A stretch of 64,000 nucleotides of DNA from an uncultured Clostridia bacterium (lineage in GTDB: Bacteria; Bacillota; Clostridia; Lachnospirales; Anaerotignaceae), in assembly GCA_945868505.1 (NCBI GenBank), contig CAMBLO010000005.1, forward strand, positions 1 through 64,000, in the 5' to 3' direction. Position 1 is the first letter of the stretch, and each line of letters starts with the position of its first letter. A model generated the notes under the pieces. It had not been told where the DNA came from. It saw only the letters and a list, made by a program, of their open reading frames with translations, and searched no databases. The translations under genes and the position numbers were made by a program. This document shows, piece by piece, positions 18,968-27,593 of this stretch.

Positions 18968-20201
18968 GCAGAAACGACTGTGTATCGCCTTAGCGGGAAA
19001 CCCCAATACGGGAAAAAGCACCGTTTTTAATGCCCTGACGGGCTTGAAGCAGCATACAGGCAACTGGTCGGGGAAAACGGTAGGCAATGCCGTGGGGGAA
19101 TTTTCTCTGGGAAAATGGGAGGTAGAGTTGTATGACCTGCCGGGGATTTATTCCCTTTTTTCCGATTGTGCCGAGGAGTGCGCCGCCAAGGATTTTATCT
19201 GCTATGAAAACCCCGATATCGTCATTGTCATTCTGGACGCCACTTCCTTGGAGCGCAACCTGCCCTTGGGCTTGCAGATTATGGAACTGACGGACAACGT
19301 TATCTTTTGCTTGAACCTGACCGATGAAGCCAAAAAAAAGGGGATTTCTGTTGATAAAGCACGTTTGGATGAATTGACGGGCATTCCCGTTGTGGAAATG
19401 GCGGCAAGGCAGGGAATTGGATTGGCGGAACTGAAGGAGCTGCTGCTGGATGTGGCGGAGGGGCGGCGGCATATCTACCCCAAAGGACTGGATTGGGATA
19501 GCTTTGCCCCGGAAACGGAAGAGGGCTACCAAACGGCGGCATTTCAGGAAAATCGTTCCCTTGCTTTTCTGGAACGCTCCAAGGAAATCTGCGCCGAAGT
19601 GGTGCGAAAAAAAGAAGAACGGGACAGCCATACGGAACGCATCGACAAAATCATACTTTCCCCTAAAACGGGCATCCCCATCATGCTGCTGCTGTTGGGC
19701 GGGGTGTTTTGGATTACGGTGGCGGGGGCAAATGTGCCCTCCGATTTTTTGATGCAGTGGTTCAGCCAGTGCGGGGAAGTGATGCGAAGGGGGCTGGTTT
19801 CTCTGGATACCCCCCTTTGGCTGGAAAGCCTGCTGATGGATGGGGTCTGGCTGACGGTCAGCTGGGTGGTGGCTGTGATGCTGCCCCCCATGGCAATCTT
19901 TTTCCCCTTGTTTACCCTGTTGGAGGATTTTGGGCTGCTGCCCCGCATCGCCTTCAATCTGGACGGCTTGTTTCAGAAGGCGGGCGCCCATGGCAAACAG
20001 GCGCTGACCATGGGGGTGGGGGCTTATTTGGGTGCGAAATGCTTAGAACGGGGAGGAAACAGGCGGAACACCAAGAAAAATCAACAGAAAAGAATTGCGA
20101 AACAGGGGAAAATACGATATATTTTACATATAAAAGACTTTGTAGGATTTCTTTTTGATAAAAGAGATGAGATAAAGCAAGTGTCCGAAGGGAGGAAGTA
20201 A
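18960..20201 (+). CDS. feoB: FeoB ferrous iron transporter, 5' segment, interrupted after codon at 20012 by a mobile element
   Basis: LAGNPNTGKSTVFNALTG G1 motif, YDLPGIYSL, LNLTDEA; FeoB sequence ends at AHGKQALTM, then element-encoded residues. Confidence 0.9.
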   Translation: MAEQKRLCIALAGNPNTGKSTVFNALTGLKQHTGNWSGKTVGNAVGEFSLGKWEVELYDLPGIYSLFSDCAEECAAKDFICYENPDIVIVILDATSLERNLPLGLQIMELTDNVIFCLNLTDEAKKKGISVDKARLDELTGIPVVEMAARQGIGLAELKELLLDVAEGRRHIYPKGLDWDSFAPETEEGYQTAAFQENRSLAFLERSKEICAEVVRKKEERDSHTERIDKIILSPKTGIPIMLLLLGGVFWITVAGANVPSDFLMQWFSQCGEVMRRGLVSLDTPLWLESLLMDGVWLTVSWVVAVMLPPMAIFFPLFTLLEDFGLLPRIAFNLDGLFQKAGAHGKQALTMGVGAYLGAKCLERGGNRRNTKKNQQKRIAKQGKIRYILHIKDFVGFLFDKRDEIKQVSEGRK

Positions 20202-20202
20202 T

Positions 20203-21543
20203 ATGGGATTGATTAAAGCGGCATTTGGCGCTGCAGGCGGTGTTCTGGCGGATCAATGGAAAGAGTTCTTTGTGTGTGATTCCATGCCGGCCGAAGTGAT
20301 TATGATGAAGGGGTACAAAAAGGTGACCGGGCGCTCCAGCAATAAGCGAGGCGACGAAAACATTATTACCAATGGCTCCATCATTTCTGTTGCGGAAGGG
20401 CAGTGTATGATCATCACGGAGCAGGGGAAGGTTGTTGACCTCTGCGCAGAACCCGGCGAGTACAGATACGATACCTCCACAGAGCCTTCTGTATTTACAG
20501 GGAATCTGGGTGAAAGTGTGAAGGCTGTATTCCAGAATGTAGGAAAACGTTTTACCTTCGGCGGCGAAGCACCCAAGGACCAGAGAGTGTATTATTTCAA
20601 TACAAAGGAACTGACAGGGAATAAATATGGCACACCTTCACCGGTACCCTTCCGTGTGGTGGACGAAAGAGCTGCCATTGATATTGATATTTCCCTTCGC
20701 TGCTTTGGTATTTACAGCTATAAAGTGGTGAATCCACTGCTGTTCTATCAGAATGTCTGTGCCAATGTGACGGAGGTTTATACCCGTGAGGAATTGGACG
20801 AACAGCTCAAGAGCGAGCTGCTGACAGCATTGCAGCCTGCCTTTGCCAGAATTTCTGCCATGGGCATCCGTTATTCTGCCCTGCCCGGTCATACAACAGA
20901 GCTGGCAGAGGCTTTGAAAGAGGAACTTTCCGCAAAATGGAAGGATTTCCGCGGCATTGAAATGCAGAGCATTGGTATTTCCTCTGTGAAGGCCAGCGAA
21001 GAAGACGAAAAGATGATAAAGGAACTGCAGCGCAACGTTGCATTTATGGACCCTGCCCGTGGGGCTGCCCACATGGTAGGCGCCCAGGCTTCCGCCATGC
21101 AGGGTGCGGCAAACAACCCTAATGGGGCCATGATGGGCTTCATGGGCATGGGCATGGCCCAGCAGGCTGGCGGCGTGAATGCCCAGGGGCTTTACCAGAT
21201 GGCACAGCAGCAACAGCAGATGCAGATGCAGCAACAACAGATGGCACAACAGCAAGCAGCAGCACCTGCAGAGGGATGGACCTGTGCCTGCGGTGCGGTG
21301 AATACAGGCAAATTCTGCACAGAATGTGGACAGGGTAAGCCTGTGGCAGCAGAAGGCTGGACTTGCAGCTGCGGTGCGGTAAACAAAGGAAAATTCTGTT
21401 CCGAATGCGGCAGCAAAAAGCCTGCGGGAATCCCCCAGTATCGCTGTGATAAATGCGGCTGGGAGCCTGCCGACCCTACAAAGCCGCCCAAATTCTGCCC
21501 GGAATGCGGCGACCCCTTCGATGACGGAGATATCAAGGCGTAA
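20203..21543 (+). CDS. SPFH/band-7 domain protein with Q-rich linker and three C-terminal zinc ribbons
   Basis: FFVCDSMPAEVIMMKG...; WTCACGAVNTGKFCTECG, WTCSCGAVNKGKFCSECG, YRCDKCGW...KFCPECG. Confidence 0.85.
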   Translation: MGLIKAAFGAAGGVLADQWKEFFVCDSMPAEVIMMKGYKKVTGRSSNKRGDENIITNGSIISVAEGQCMIITEQGKVVDLCAEPGEYRYDTSTEPSVFTGNLGESVKAVFQNVGKRFTFGGEAPKDQRVYYFNTKELTGNKYGTPSPVPFRVVDERAAIDIDISLRCFGIYSYKVVNPLLFYQNVCANVTEVYTREELDEQLKSELLTALQPAFARISAMGIRYSALPGHTTELAEALKEELSAKWKDFRGIEMQSIGISSVKASEEDEKMIKELQRNVAFMDPARGAAHMVGAQASAMQGAANNPNGAMMGFMGMGMAQQAGGVNAQGLYQMAQQQQQMQMQQQQMAQQQAAAPAEGWTCACGAVNTGKFCTECGQGKPVAAEGWTCSCGAVNKGKFCSECGSKKPAGIPQYRCDKCGWEPADPTKPPKFCPECGDPFDDGDIKA

Positions 21544-21596
21544 TGCCTGTAAAGGACAAGGATAAGCTGTTGCACTTGAGAAGGGGAGGGAAGAAA

Positions 21597-22430
21597 ATGA
21601 AAAAACGCAGATTTTTGGCATGTTTGATGGCGGCGGCAATGACTGCTTGCGTACCTGTAACCGCAGCAGCGGCGGCAGATGAAATTCAGGTTTTTGTGGA
21701 CGGACAGAAGCTTTCCTTCGACCAGAAGCCCGTGGTGCAGAATGGCCGCACACTGGTGCCTATGCGGGCAATTTTTGAAGCGCTGGGTTCCGAAATTGAA
21801 TGGAATCAGGCGGAGAAAAAGGTCACAGCCTTTTGGGGCATCAATCGTCTGGAGCTTTCCATTGGCAGTTGTGAAATCTCCATGGGAGATGGTTCCGTAG
21901 TGACCATTGATGTACCGGCACAGGTGATGAACGGGCGAACCTTGGTGCCCTTGCGGGCAGTGTCCCAGTGCATGGGGGCAGAGGTGCTTTGGGATGGCAG
22001 CGCAAAGACCATCAACATCAACCGTCCGGCTGCCTATAACAGATTCTATCAAAATTCGGAATATTTGTTTGAATATACGGCACCGGAGGGCTTTTATGTG
22101 GCATGGGAACCGGAAGCGATGGATGGCTGTTGGCTAACCCATGAAACAGACCCTGTAAATATTGCTGTATACGGTGGGGATTTCTCCGGGGAGCTGAAGG
22201 ATTTGTTCAACTATTATTTTGAACTGGATGAGGATGCTCTGATTTATGGGGATTATATTGATGAATATTCCTTTGGTCTGGTGAGCTATCGGGATGGCTT
22301 GTATACCTTTGAGAAGCATATGCTCTACGGAGGTACGGAATATGCCATCTGTATGGACATTCCCGAGGAGCTTTGTGAAAAATATGAACCTATGATGGAG
22401 GATATTTTCAGCGGGATGATTTTTGGCTGA
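21597..22430 (+). CDS. Secreted copper-amine-oxidase-N (stalk) domain protein
   Basis: Signal peptide MKKRRFLACLMAAAMTACVPVTAAAAA; VFVDGQKLSFDQKPVVQNGRTLVPMRAIFEALGSEIEW...GRTLVPLRAVSQCMGAEVLW. Confidence 0.85.
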   Translation: MKKRRFLACLMAAAMTACVPVTAAAAADEIQVFVDGQKLSFDQKPVVQNGRTLVPMRAIFEALGSEIEWNQAEKKVTAFWGINRLELSIGSCEISMGDGSVVTIDVPAQVMNGRTLVPLRAVSQCMGAEVLWDGSAKTININRPAAYNRFYQNSEYLFEYTAPEGFYVAWEPEAMDGCWLTHETDPVNIAVYGGDFSGELKDLFNYYFELDEDALIYGDYIDEYSFGLVSYRDGLYTFEKHMLYGGTEYAICMDIPEELCEKYEPMMEDIFSGMIFG

Positions 22431-22451
22431 TTCTCATAGGAAAATTGGTTT

Positions 22452-22492
22452 GAACCTGAGGGGGCGGCATCTGACGACCGCCCCTTTTTCAT
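22452..22492 (+). terminator. Terminator
   Basis: ggggcggcatctgacgaccgcccctttttc. Confidence 0.7.
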
Positions 22493-22529
22493 TATAATAG
22501 AATTACATAGGAAAGGGGATGGAGCAGAT

Positions 22530-23393
22530 ATGGCAAAGGGCTTCTTTGATATGCTTCTGGATGAGATATTCGATGCCGATTGGAAGGGGCATCGGGGGGA
22601 GAAGCTGACGGAGCGAGAATTGAAGCTGGTGGGGTTTTTAGGGCGAAAGGGAAAGATTCTTCGGAATATTTATCTGCCGAAGGAGAAGGGGGAAACCACG
22701 GAAATTGATGTGGTATATATCACACAAAAAGGGATTTTTGTGATTGAGAGCAAGAACTATTCGGGATGGATTTTTGGCGATGAAAAAGCGACTTACTGGA
22801 CGGCAATGCTTCCCAATAAAGAAAAGAACCGCTTTTATAATCCCATCAAGCAGAACCGTACCCATTTGAAATGGCTGGGGAAATATGTGGGGGAGGAAGT
22901 TCCTTTGTTTTCTTTGATCGTATTTTCAGAGCGATGTGAATTGAAGAAGGTTACGGTAGATAGTCCGGAGATAAAAGTCATAAAGCGGGACCGCCTGTAT
23001 GCCGCAGTCCGCAGCATTTGGGATACCGCGGAGGATAAATTAGCAGAGGAACAGGTGGATGAGATATATGGGATGCTGCAAAAGATGACGGATGTTGACC
23101 AAGCAGTCAAGGAAGCCCATGTGAAAAATATCAATGCAAAGTATAAGAAGGCAGATGCCGCTGAAACAGCTTTGCAAGAAGATGTTTCGGAACCGACAGT
23201 ACAATTACAGGAGGCAGAAGAGAGCAATATACAGAAAGCAGAGGAAGCACCTGAGCCGGGTGTGGAGGAGCTGCTTTGCCCTCGCTGCGGCAGCAAGCTT
23301 GTTTTGCGTACGGCAAAGAAGGGGACCAATGCAGGGAATCAGTTTTATGGATGCAGCAGATTTCCCAAGTGTCGCTACATTCAAAACCGGTAA
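22530..23393 (+). CDS. NERD nuclease-related domain protein with C-terminal topoisomerase-type C4 zinc finger
   Basis: GRKGKILRNIYLPKEKGETTEIDVVYITQKGIFVIESKNYSGWIFG; LLCPRCGSKLVLRTAKKGTNAGNQFYGCSRFPKCRY. Confidence 0.88.
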   Translation: MAKGFFDMLLDEIFDADWKGHRGEKLTERELKLVGFLGRKGKILRNIYLPKEKGETTEIDVVYITQKGIFVIESKNYSGWIFGDEKATYWTAMLPNKEKNRFYNPIKQNRTHLKWLGKYVGEEVPLFSLIVFSERCELKKVTVDSPEIKVIKRDRLYAAVRSIWDTAEDKLAEEQVDEIYGMLQKMTDVDQAVKEAHVKNINAKYKKADAAETALQEDVSEPTVQLQEAEESNIQKAEEAPEPGVEELLCPRCGSKLVLRTAKKGTNAGNQFYGCSRFPKCRYIQNR

Positions 23394-23518
23394 AAAATTT
23401 TTGTACCTGAAAAAGCAATACTGCTTGTACTTCAACTGCCATACCACCCTCACCAAAGGTGAAAATCCCATAAGAAACGGAACCTCACAATGAAATCCAA
23501 TCCTTTAAAAATGATGAG

Positions 23519-23563
23519 ATTGACCGCAAGCTTTCGCTTTACCGGAAGGTTTGCGGTTTTTCT
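23519..23563 (+). terminator. Terminator
   Basis: gaccgcaagctttcgctttaccggaaggtttgcggtttttc. Confidence 0.65.
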
Positions 23564-23651
23564 ATGCCAATAATTGACGCATACCGTAAAAAGTGGATAT
23601 TGTTTCATCGTTCCTCTAATAGATTGATAAAAACGCAGGGAGGGGAATTCT

Positions 23652-23753
23652 ATGGCAAAATACCAAAAAATAGAGATTGTGTTGCACCCGGGACAGGTGC
23701 CTCTTTATGATTTGTTGTATGAACTATTGATGGCACAAGGACGGCAGATTTGA
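23652..23753 (+). CDS. 33-aa small ORF upstream of the recombinase (MAKYQKIEIVLHPGQVPLYDLLYELLMAQGRQI)
   Basis: Strong RBS gggaggggaattct before ATG; below the ORF-track length cutoff. Confidence 0.5.
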   Translation: MAKYQKIEIVLHPGQVPLYDLLYELLMAQGRQI

Positions 23754-23780
23754 GGAAAAGGGGGAATCGCACTGACTCGA

Positions 23781-25409
23781 ATGGCGGCAAGTGATCTGAA
23801 AAGGAATCCATGCGCCCTCTATCTCCGCCTCTCCAAGGAGGATGAAACGGGGATGGAGAGTACATCCATTGAAACCCAACGAAAGATTTTAAGAGAATAC
23901 GCTGAAAAAAATGGATTTTTTATCTACGATGAATATGTGGATGACGGGTATACGGGGACGGATTTCAACCGTCCCGCCTTCCAGCGAATGCTGCGGGATG
24001 TGGAGAATGGCAGGATTCAAATTGTAATCACAAAAGACCTTTCTCGTTTGGGGAGAAACAGCGGCAGAATCAATGTGCTGATGGATGAATATTTTCCGGA
24101 GCATCAGGTGCGGTATATTTCCGTCAGCGAAGGGATAGACACAGCGGAACGGACGGCGGCAAACAGCATTGTAGCCCCGGTGCAGAATCTGGTGAATGAG
24201 TTGTATGCAGGGGATATTTCCAGAAAGATTCAAGCAGCTTTTGATATTAAGAGGAAAGAGGGAGCATACATCAGTGCCTTTGCTCCTTATGGATACAGAA
24301 AAGACCCGAAGAATAAAAATCATTTGTTGGTGGATGAAGCATCTGGGACAGTTGTAAAGCGTATGTTTGCCATGGCAAAGGAAGGGTATAATCCCTCGCA
24401 AATTGCGGATAGATTCAATGGCGAGGGCATCCTAACACCCTCCCAATATCGGTATCATACCAACCCACAGCTTGCAACGGAGCATTTTCGTGGCGCAACG
24501 GAATGGAAAAGCACCAATATCAATAAAATGCTGCGGAATGAAATCTACTTGGGGCATACTTTGCAGGGAAAGACCTGCAAGCCCAGTTTTAAGAGCAAAT
24601 ATTGCTATGCAAAGCCCAGAGAGGAATGGGTTGTGGTACGCAATACCCATGAGCCCCTAGTGAATGAGGAAACTTGGAACATCGTACGCAAGCGGATGCA
24701 GAGCCATACCCAGAAACGGGAAAAGGGTTTTGTGAATTTATTTTCAGGATTGGCAAAATGTGCCGACTGCGGCAAAAATATGTCCACCGCAGGCACAAGG
24801 AAGAAAGGGAGCGCTGCAAACCTGAGCTGCGGCGGCTATAAGCTAGGGGGCAGAAAATACTGCACCAACCACACCATCGACTATGATGTACTATATCAGG
24901 CAGTGCTGACGGCATTGCGGGAGCAGATGCACCTATCAGAGCAGGAAAAACAGCGGCTTTTGCAGGCTTTGCTGCAGGACGAAAAACGGCAGGAGGGCTT
25001 TCCGAAAATAGAACTGGAACGCAAAATCCAATCCATGGGTAAAAAACTGGAGCAGCTTTTTGAGGATAAATACGATGGACTCATTGGGCAGGAGCAGTTT
25101 ACCCGACTGCATCAGCGGTACACCAAAGAATTGACGGAATTGGAAGAAAAACAAAGGACTTTGAGGGAGTCACAAGGGGCGAGAAAGAATTTTGCTGGGG
25201 AAAAACAAAGACATGAGCAGCTCTGCAGACGGATAGATGCCCTTGCCGATTTACAGGCATTAGATTCGGAGCTTTTATTCAAGCTGATTGAGCGCATTGA
25301 AATCCATCAGGGGGAATATATGGAGGGAGAGAAGCGGCAGCGCATCGATATCTGGTTTCGATTTCCATGCCAGCAAAAGGCCATGGAGCTTACGTTTGCA
25401 CCCAAATAA
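23781..25409 (+). CDS. Large serine recombinase (resolvase N-terminal, recombinase, zinc ribbon, coiled coil)
   Basis: ALYLRLSKEDE catalytic Ser; VDDGYTGTDFNRPAFQRML; KDLSRLGRNSG; YGYRKDPKNKNHLLVD; zinc ribbon LAKCADCGKNM. Confidence 0.95.
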   Translation: MAASDLKRNPCALYLRLSKEDETGMESTSIETQRKILREYAEKNGFFIYDEYVDDGYTGTDFNRPAFQRMLRDVENGRIQIVITKDLSRLGRNSGRINVLMDEYFPEHQVRYISVSEGIDTAERTAANSIVAPVQNLVNELYAGDISRKIQAAFDIKRKEGAYISAFAPYGYRKDPKNKNHLLVDEASGTVVKRMFAMAKEGYNPSQIADRFNGEGILTPSQYRYHTNPQLATEHFRGATEWKSTNINKMLRNEIYLGHTLQGKTCKPSFKSKYCYAKPREEWVVVRNTHEPLVNEETWNIVRKRMQSHTQKREKGFVNLFSGLAKCADCGKNMSTAGTRKKGSAANLSCGGYKLGGRKYCTNHTIDYDVLYQAVLTALREQMHLSEQEKQRLLQALLQDEKRQEGFPKIELERKIQSMGKKLEQLFEDKYDGLIGQEQFTRLHQRYTKELTELEEKQRTLRESQGARKNFAGEKQRHEQLCRRIDALADLQALDSELLFKLIERIEIHQGEYMEGEKRQRIDIWFRFPCQQKAMELTFAPK

Positions 25410-25422
25410 AACCCCACCCATG

Positions 25423-26259
25423 TGCATGGGCTTTGGGTGCAACGCGGCGGGGGTTACCGCCTGTCGTATCATCGAATCTCCCAGAGAACGGCTCATTGCC
25501 ATTCTGACGAATAACTTCGTGCCCTGCAACGGTCGGTTTCCCACGCTGATTTTGCTTGCCAGCTTCTTTTTTGCCGCCGGGAACCCCCTTGCCGCCGGGG
25601 GCTTTGTATTCCTGCTGATTGCCTTGGCGGTGGCGGTGACCTTGGGCGTATCCTTTCTGCTGAGCCGAACTTTGCTGAAGGGTGTTCCCTCGGCTTTTGT
25701 TTTGGAATTGCCCCCCTATCGTCGCCCGAAAATCGGGGATGTTATCGTCCGTAGCATGCTGGACAGGACGATTTTTGTGCTGGGGCGGGCGGTAACGGTC
25801 GCCATGCCTGCCGGGGCCATCATCTGGATTTGTCAGAATGTGGAGGTGGGCGGGTTTACGCTTTTGTATGGCTTGACAACCATATTGGAGCCCATCGGTT
25901 CCCTGATGGGGCTTTCGGGGGTCATTCTGGCGGCATTTTTGCTGGGCATCCCCGCCAATGAAATTGTTTTGCCCATCCTGCTGATGGTCTACAGCCAAAG
26001 CGGGATGCTGGTGGAGGCAGAGGGTATTTCACAGGCAGGGGCGATTTTGCAGGCCAACGGCTGGACCTTTGTTACGGCTATTTGTGCCATTTTGTTTTCC
26101 CTGAATCACTTTCCCTGTGCCACAACCCTGCTGACCATCCGCAAGGAAACGGGAAGCTGGCTCTGGACAGGTGTGAGCTTCCTCCTGCCCACATTGGTGG
26201 GCGTTTCCCTCTGTATTCTGGTAAATCTGCTTGCTTATATCGGGGGAATGATTTTTTGA
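25423..26259 (+). pseudogene. feoB: FeoB, 3' segment disconnected from start by the element
   Basis: CMGFGCNAAGVTACRIIESPRERLIAILTNNFVPCNGRFPTLI is the canonical FeoB transmembrane segment. Confidence 0.92.
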
Positions 26260-26352
26260 AAAAAAGATTTTCATGTATGAAAATTAGTGCTATACTTTTT
26301 GGTAAAGGCGGAGAAAATCAGCCAAAACAAAAGAAGAAATGGGGGAAGCATT

Positions 26353-26637
26353 ATGAATGAACAATTATACAGGCTGCTGCAGAAAGCCAGAAATGATTTT
26401 GAACTGCGGGAGCGTATCTGGGCTGCAAAGGATGCCAAAGACCCTGCCTTGGCTCTGTGCGAGCTTTGCACGGCGGAAGGTTTTCCGCTGACCGTAGGCG
26501 GTCTGTTTTCCGAACAGGAAGAATTTTTCTGCAACCTTTTCCGCAGCTGCAACGGCAGTGCCGTACAGCCCTTGGATGGCTGGGATGACCCTTTTGATAT
26601 GTTTTTTGCGGCTATGGAAGCCTTGGAAAAAGAATAA
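26353..26637 (+). CDS. Small protein, possible Nif11-like domain
   Basis: LYRLLQKARNDFELRERIWAAKDAKDPALALCELCTAEGFPLTVGGLF resembles Nif11 pattern. Confidence 0.5.
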   Translation: MNEQLYRLLQKARNDFELRERIWAAKDAKDPALALCELCTAEGFPLTVGGLFSEQEEFFCNLFRSCNGSAVQPLDGWDDPFDMFFAAMEALEKE

Positions 26638-26645
26638 GAGACAGA

Positions 26646-26680
26646 AAAAGACACAGTCAATTTTGACTGTGTCTTTTTTG
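26646..26680. terminator. Terminator
   Basis: aaaaagacacagtcaattttgactgtgtctttttt. Confidence 0.85.
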
Positions 26681-26713
26681 TAAAGAGGGTGTACTTTGCA
26701 TAGGCGATATCTC

Positions 26714-26835
26714 AGCTTGCTTTCATTTCCAGCCGCAGCCGATCTGCAATGAGGGCGATAAACTCTGAATTGGTGGGTTTGCCCTTATGGTTGTTGACGG
26801 TATAACCGAAGAGGGCATCGATGGCATCTACCTTG
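26714..26835 (-). repeat. 122-bp duplicate of the spo0A 3' end (distal copy)
   Basis: Identical by eye to 31279..31400; encodes [40 protein letters not shown]. Confidence 0.92.
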
Positions 26836-27185
26836 ATATATCAACGTTTTTAAGCCTTGTATGATATCGGCAATTACACCCAATAAATTAAGATTCGTTG
26901 CTGTGAACAAAAAAAGTTTATAGGTTTGGATTTTACAGTTTATTGCTCTGAACAAACTGAGTGCAGATTTTTGTTCGTTGGCTTAAAGTCTAATCTTTTT
27001 TAGATGGAAAGTCAAGGAGATAATAAAAATATGGATGTGAATGAAAAAACGATATTTTGTTAAAAAAACGAAAAAATATACCTTTTTTGCAAATTTTGTT
27101 GCCTTTTTACAACATTTTATCTGAATTTTGAATTAGATTGTCAATAGAAATTACGCACAATGTGTGTTATCATTAAATAAAGAAA

Positions 27186-27290
27186 AAAGAGGCACTACCA
27201 AAACTGCTGGCGGTTTGCCCTGAAAAAATGAAAAATTATCACAAAAGAGTAATCATCAAGTTTCCTAGGCTCGGATGATTACTTTTTTGC
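27186..27290 (+). ncRNA. Candidate small RNA ending in intrinsic terminator
   Basis: Hairpin ggcactaccaaaactgctggcggtttgcc; terminator GTAATCATC...GATGATTACttttttg; no ORF. Confidence 0.35.
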
Positions 27291-27454
27291 GTTTTTGCCA
27301 TGTTTATATCCAAGGTTGTATACCAACTTAATATCGGAAAATTATTTTATAGAATAATTTGATTTACAAGCATATTTTTGTTTATTTTGTATGTGGTATT
27401 TTTCGCAGGATTGTGTATAATATAAGTACAGAAGTTCAAACTTCTTATGTAGGC

Positions 27455-27576
27455 GTTTGTCAGAAGTGCCTGTCTAAAAAAAACTGAAGAAATTGTGAGG
27501 GGTTCGTCAGATGCACCTGTCTAAAAAAAGCTGAAGAAATTGTTGTTGAAAGGGAACTTAATTGTTCCCTTTTTCA
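27455..27576 (+). ncRNA. Type III antitoxin RNA candidate: two 47-nt tandem repeats plus terminator
   Basis: GTTTGTCAGAAGTGCCTGTCTAAAAAAAACTGAAGAAATTGTGAGGG / GTTCGTCAGATGCACCTGTCTAAAAAAAGCTGAAGAAATTGTTGTTG, then aaagggaacttaattgttccctttttc; TATAAT upstream at 27416. Confidence 0.8.
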
Positions 27577-27593
27577 TTTGTGAGGTAAAATAT

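Larger units (their letters stand above)
20011..25422. mobile_element. 5410-bp large-serine-recombinase element integrated in feoB
   Basis: FeoB coding split at 20012/25423; CCATG shared at both junctions; inverted terminal sequence TTATTTGGGTGC/GCACCCAAATAA; encodes a large serine recombinase. Confidence 0.9.

Noticed and set aside
17438-19087. 549-aa minus-strand ORF
   Set aside because: Antisense to metK and feoA; codon-bias artefact of a highly expressed gene
21190-21265. CAG/CAA-rich tract as a regulatory microsatellite
   Set aside because: Encodes the Q/M-rich linker of the SPFH protein; in-frame coding low complexity explains it
26714-26835. Second functional spo0A gene
   Set aside because: Only the last 39 codons are present; it is a duplicated fragment
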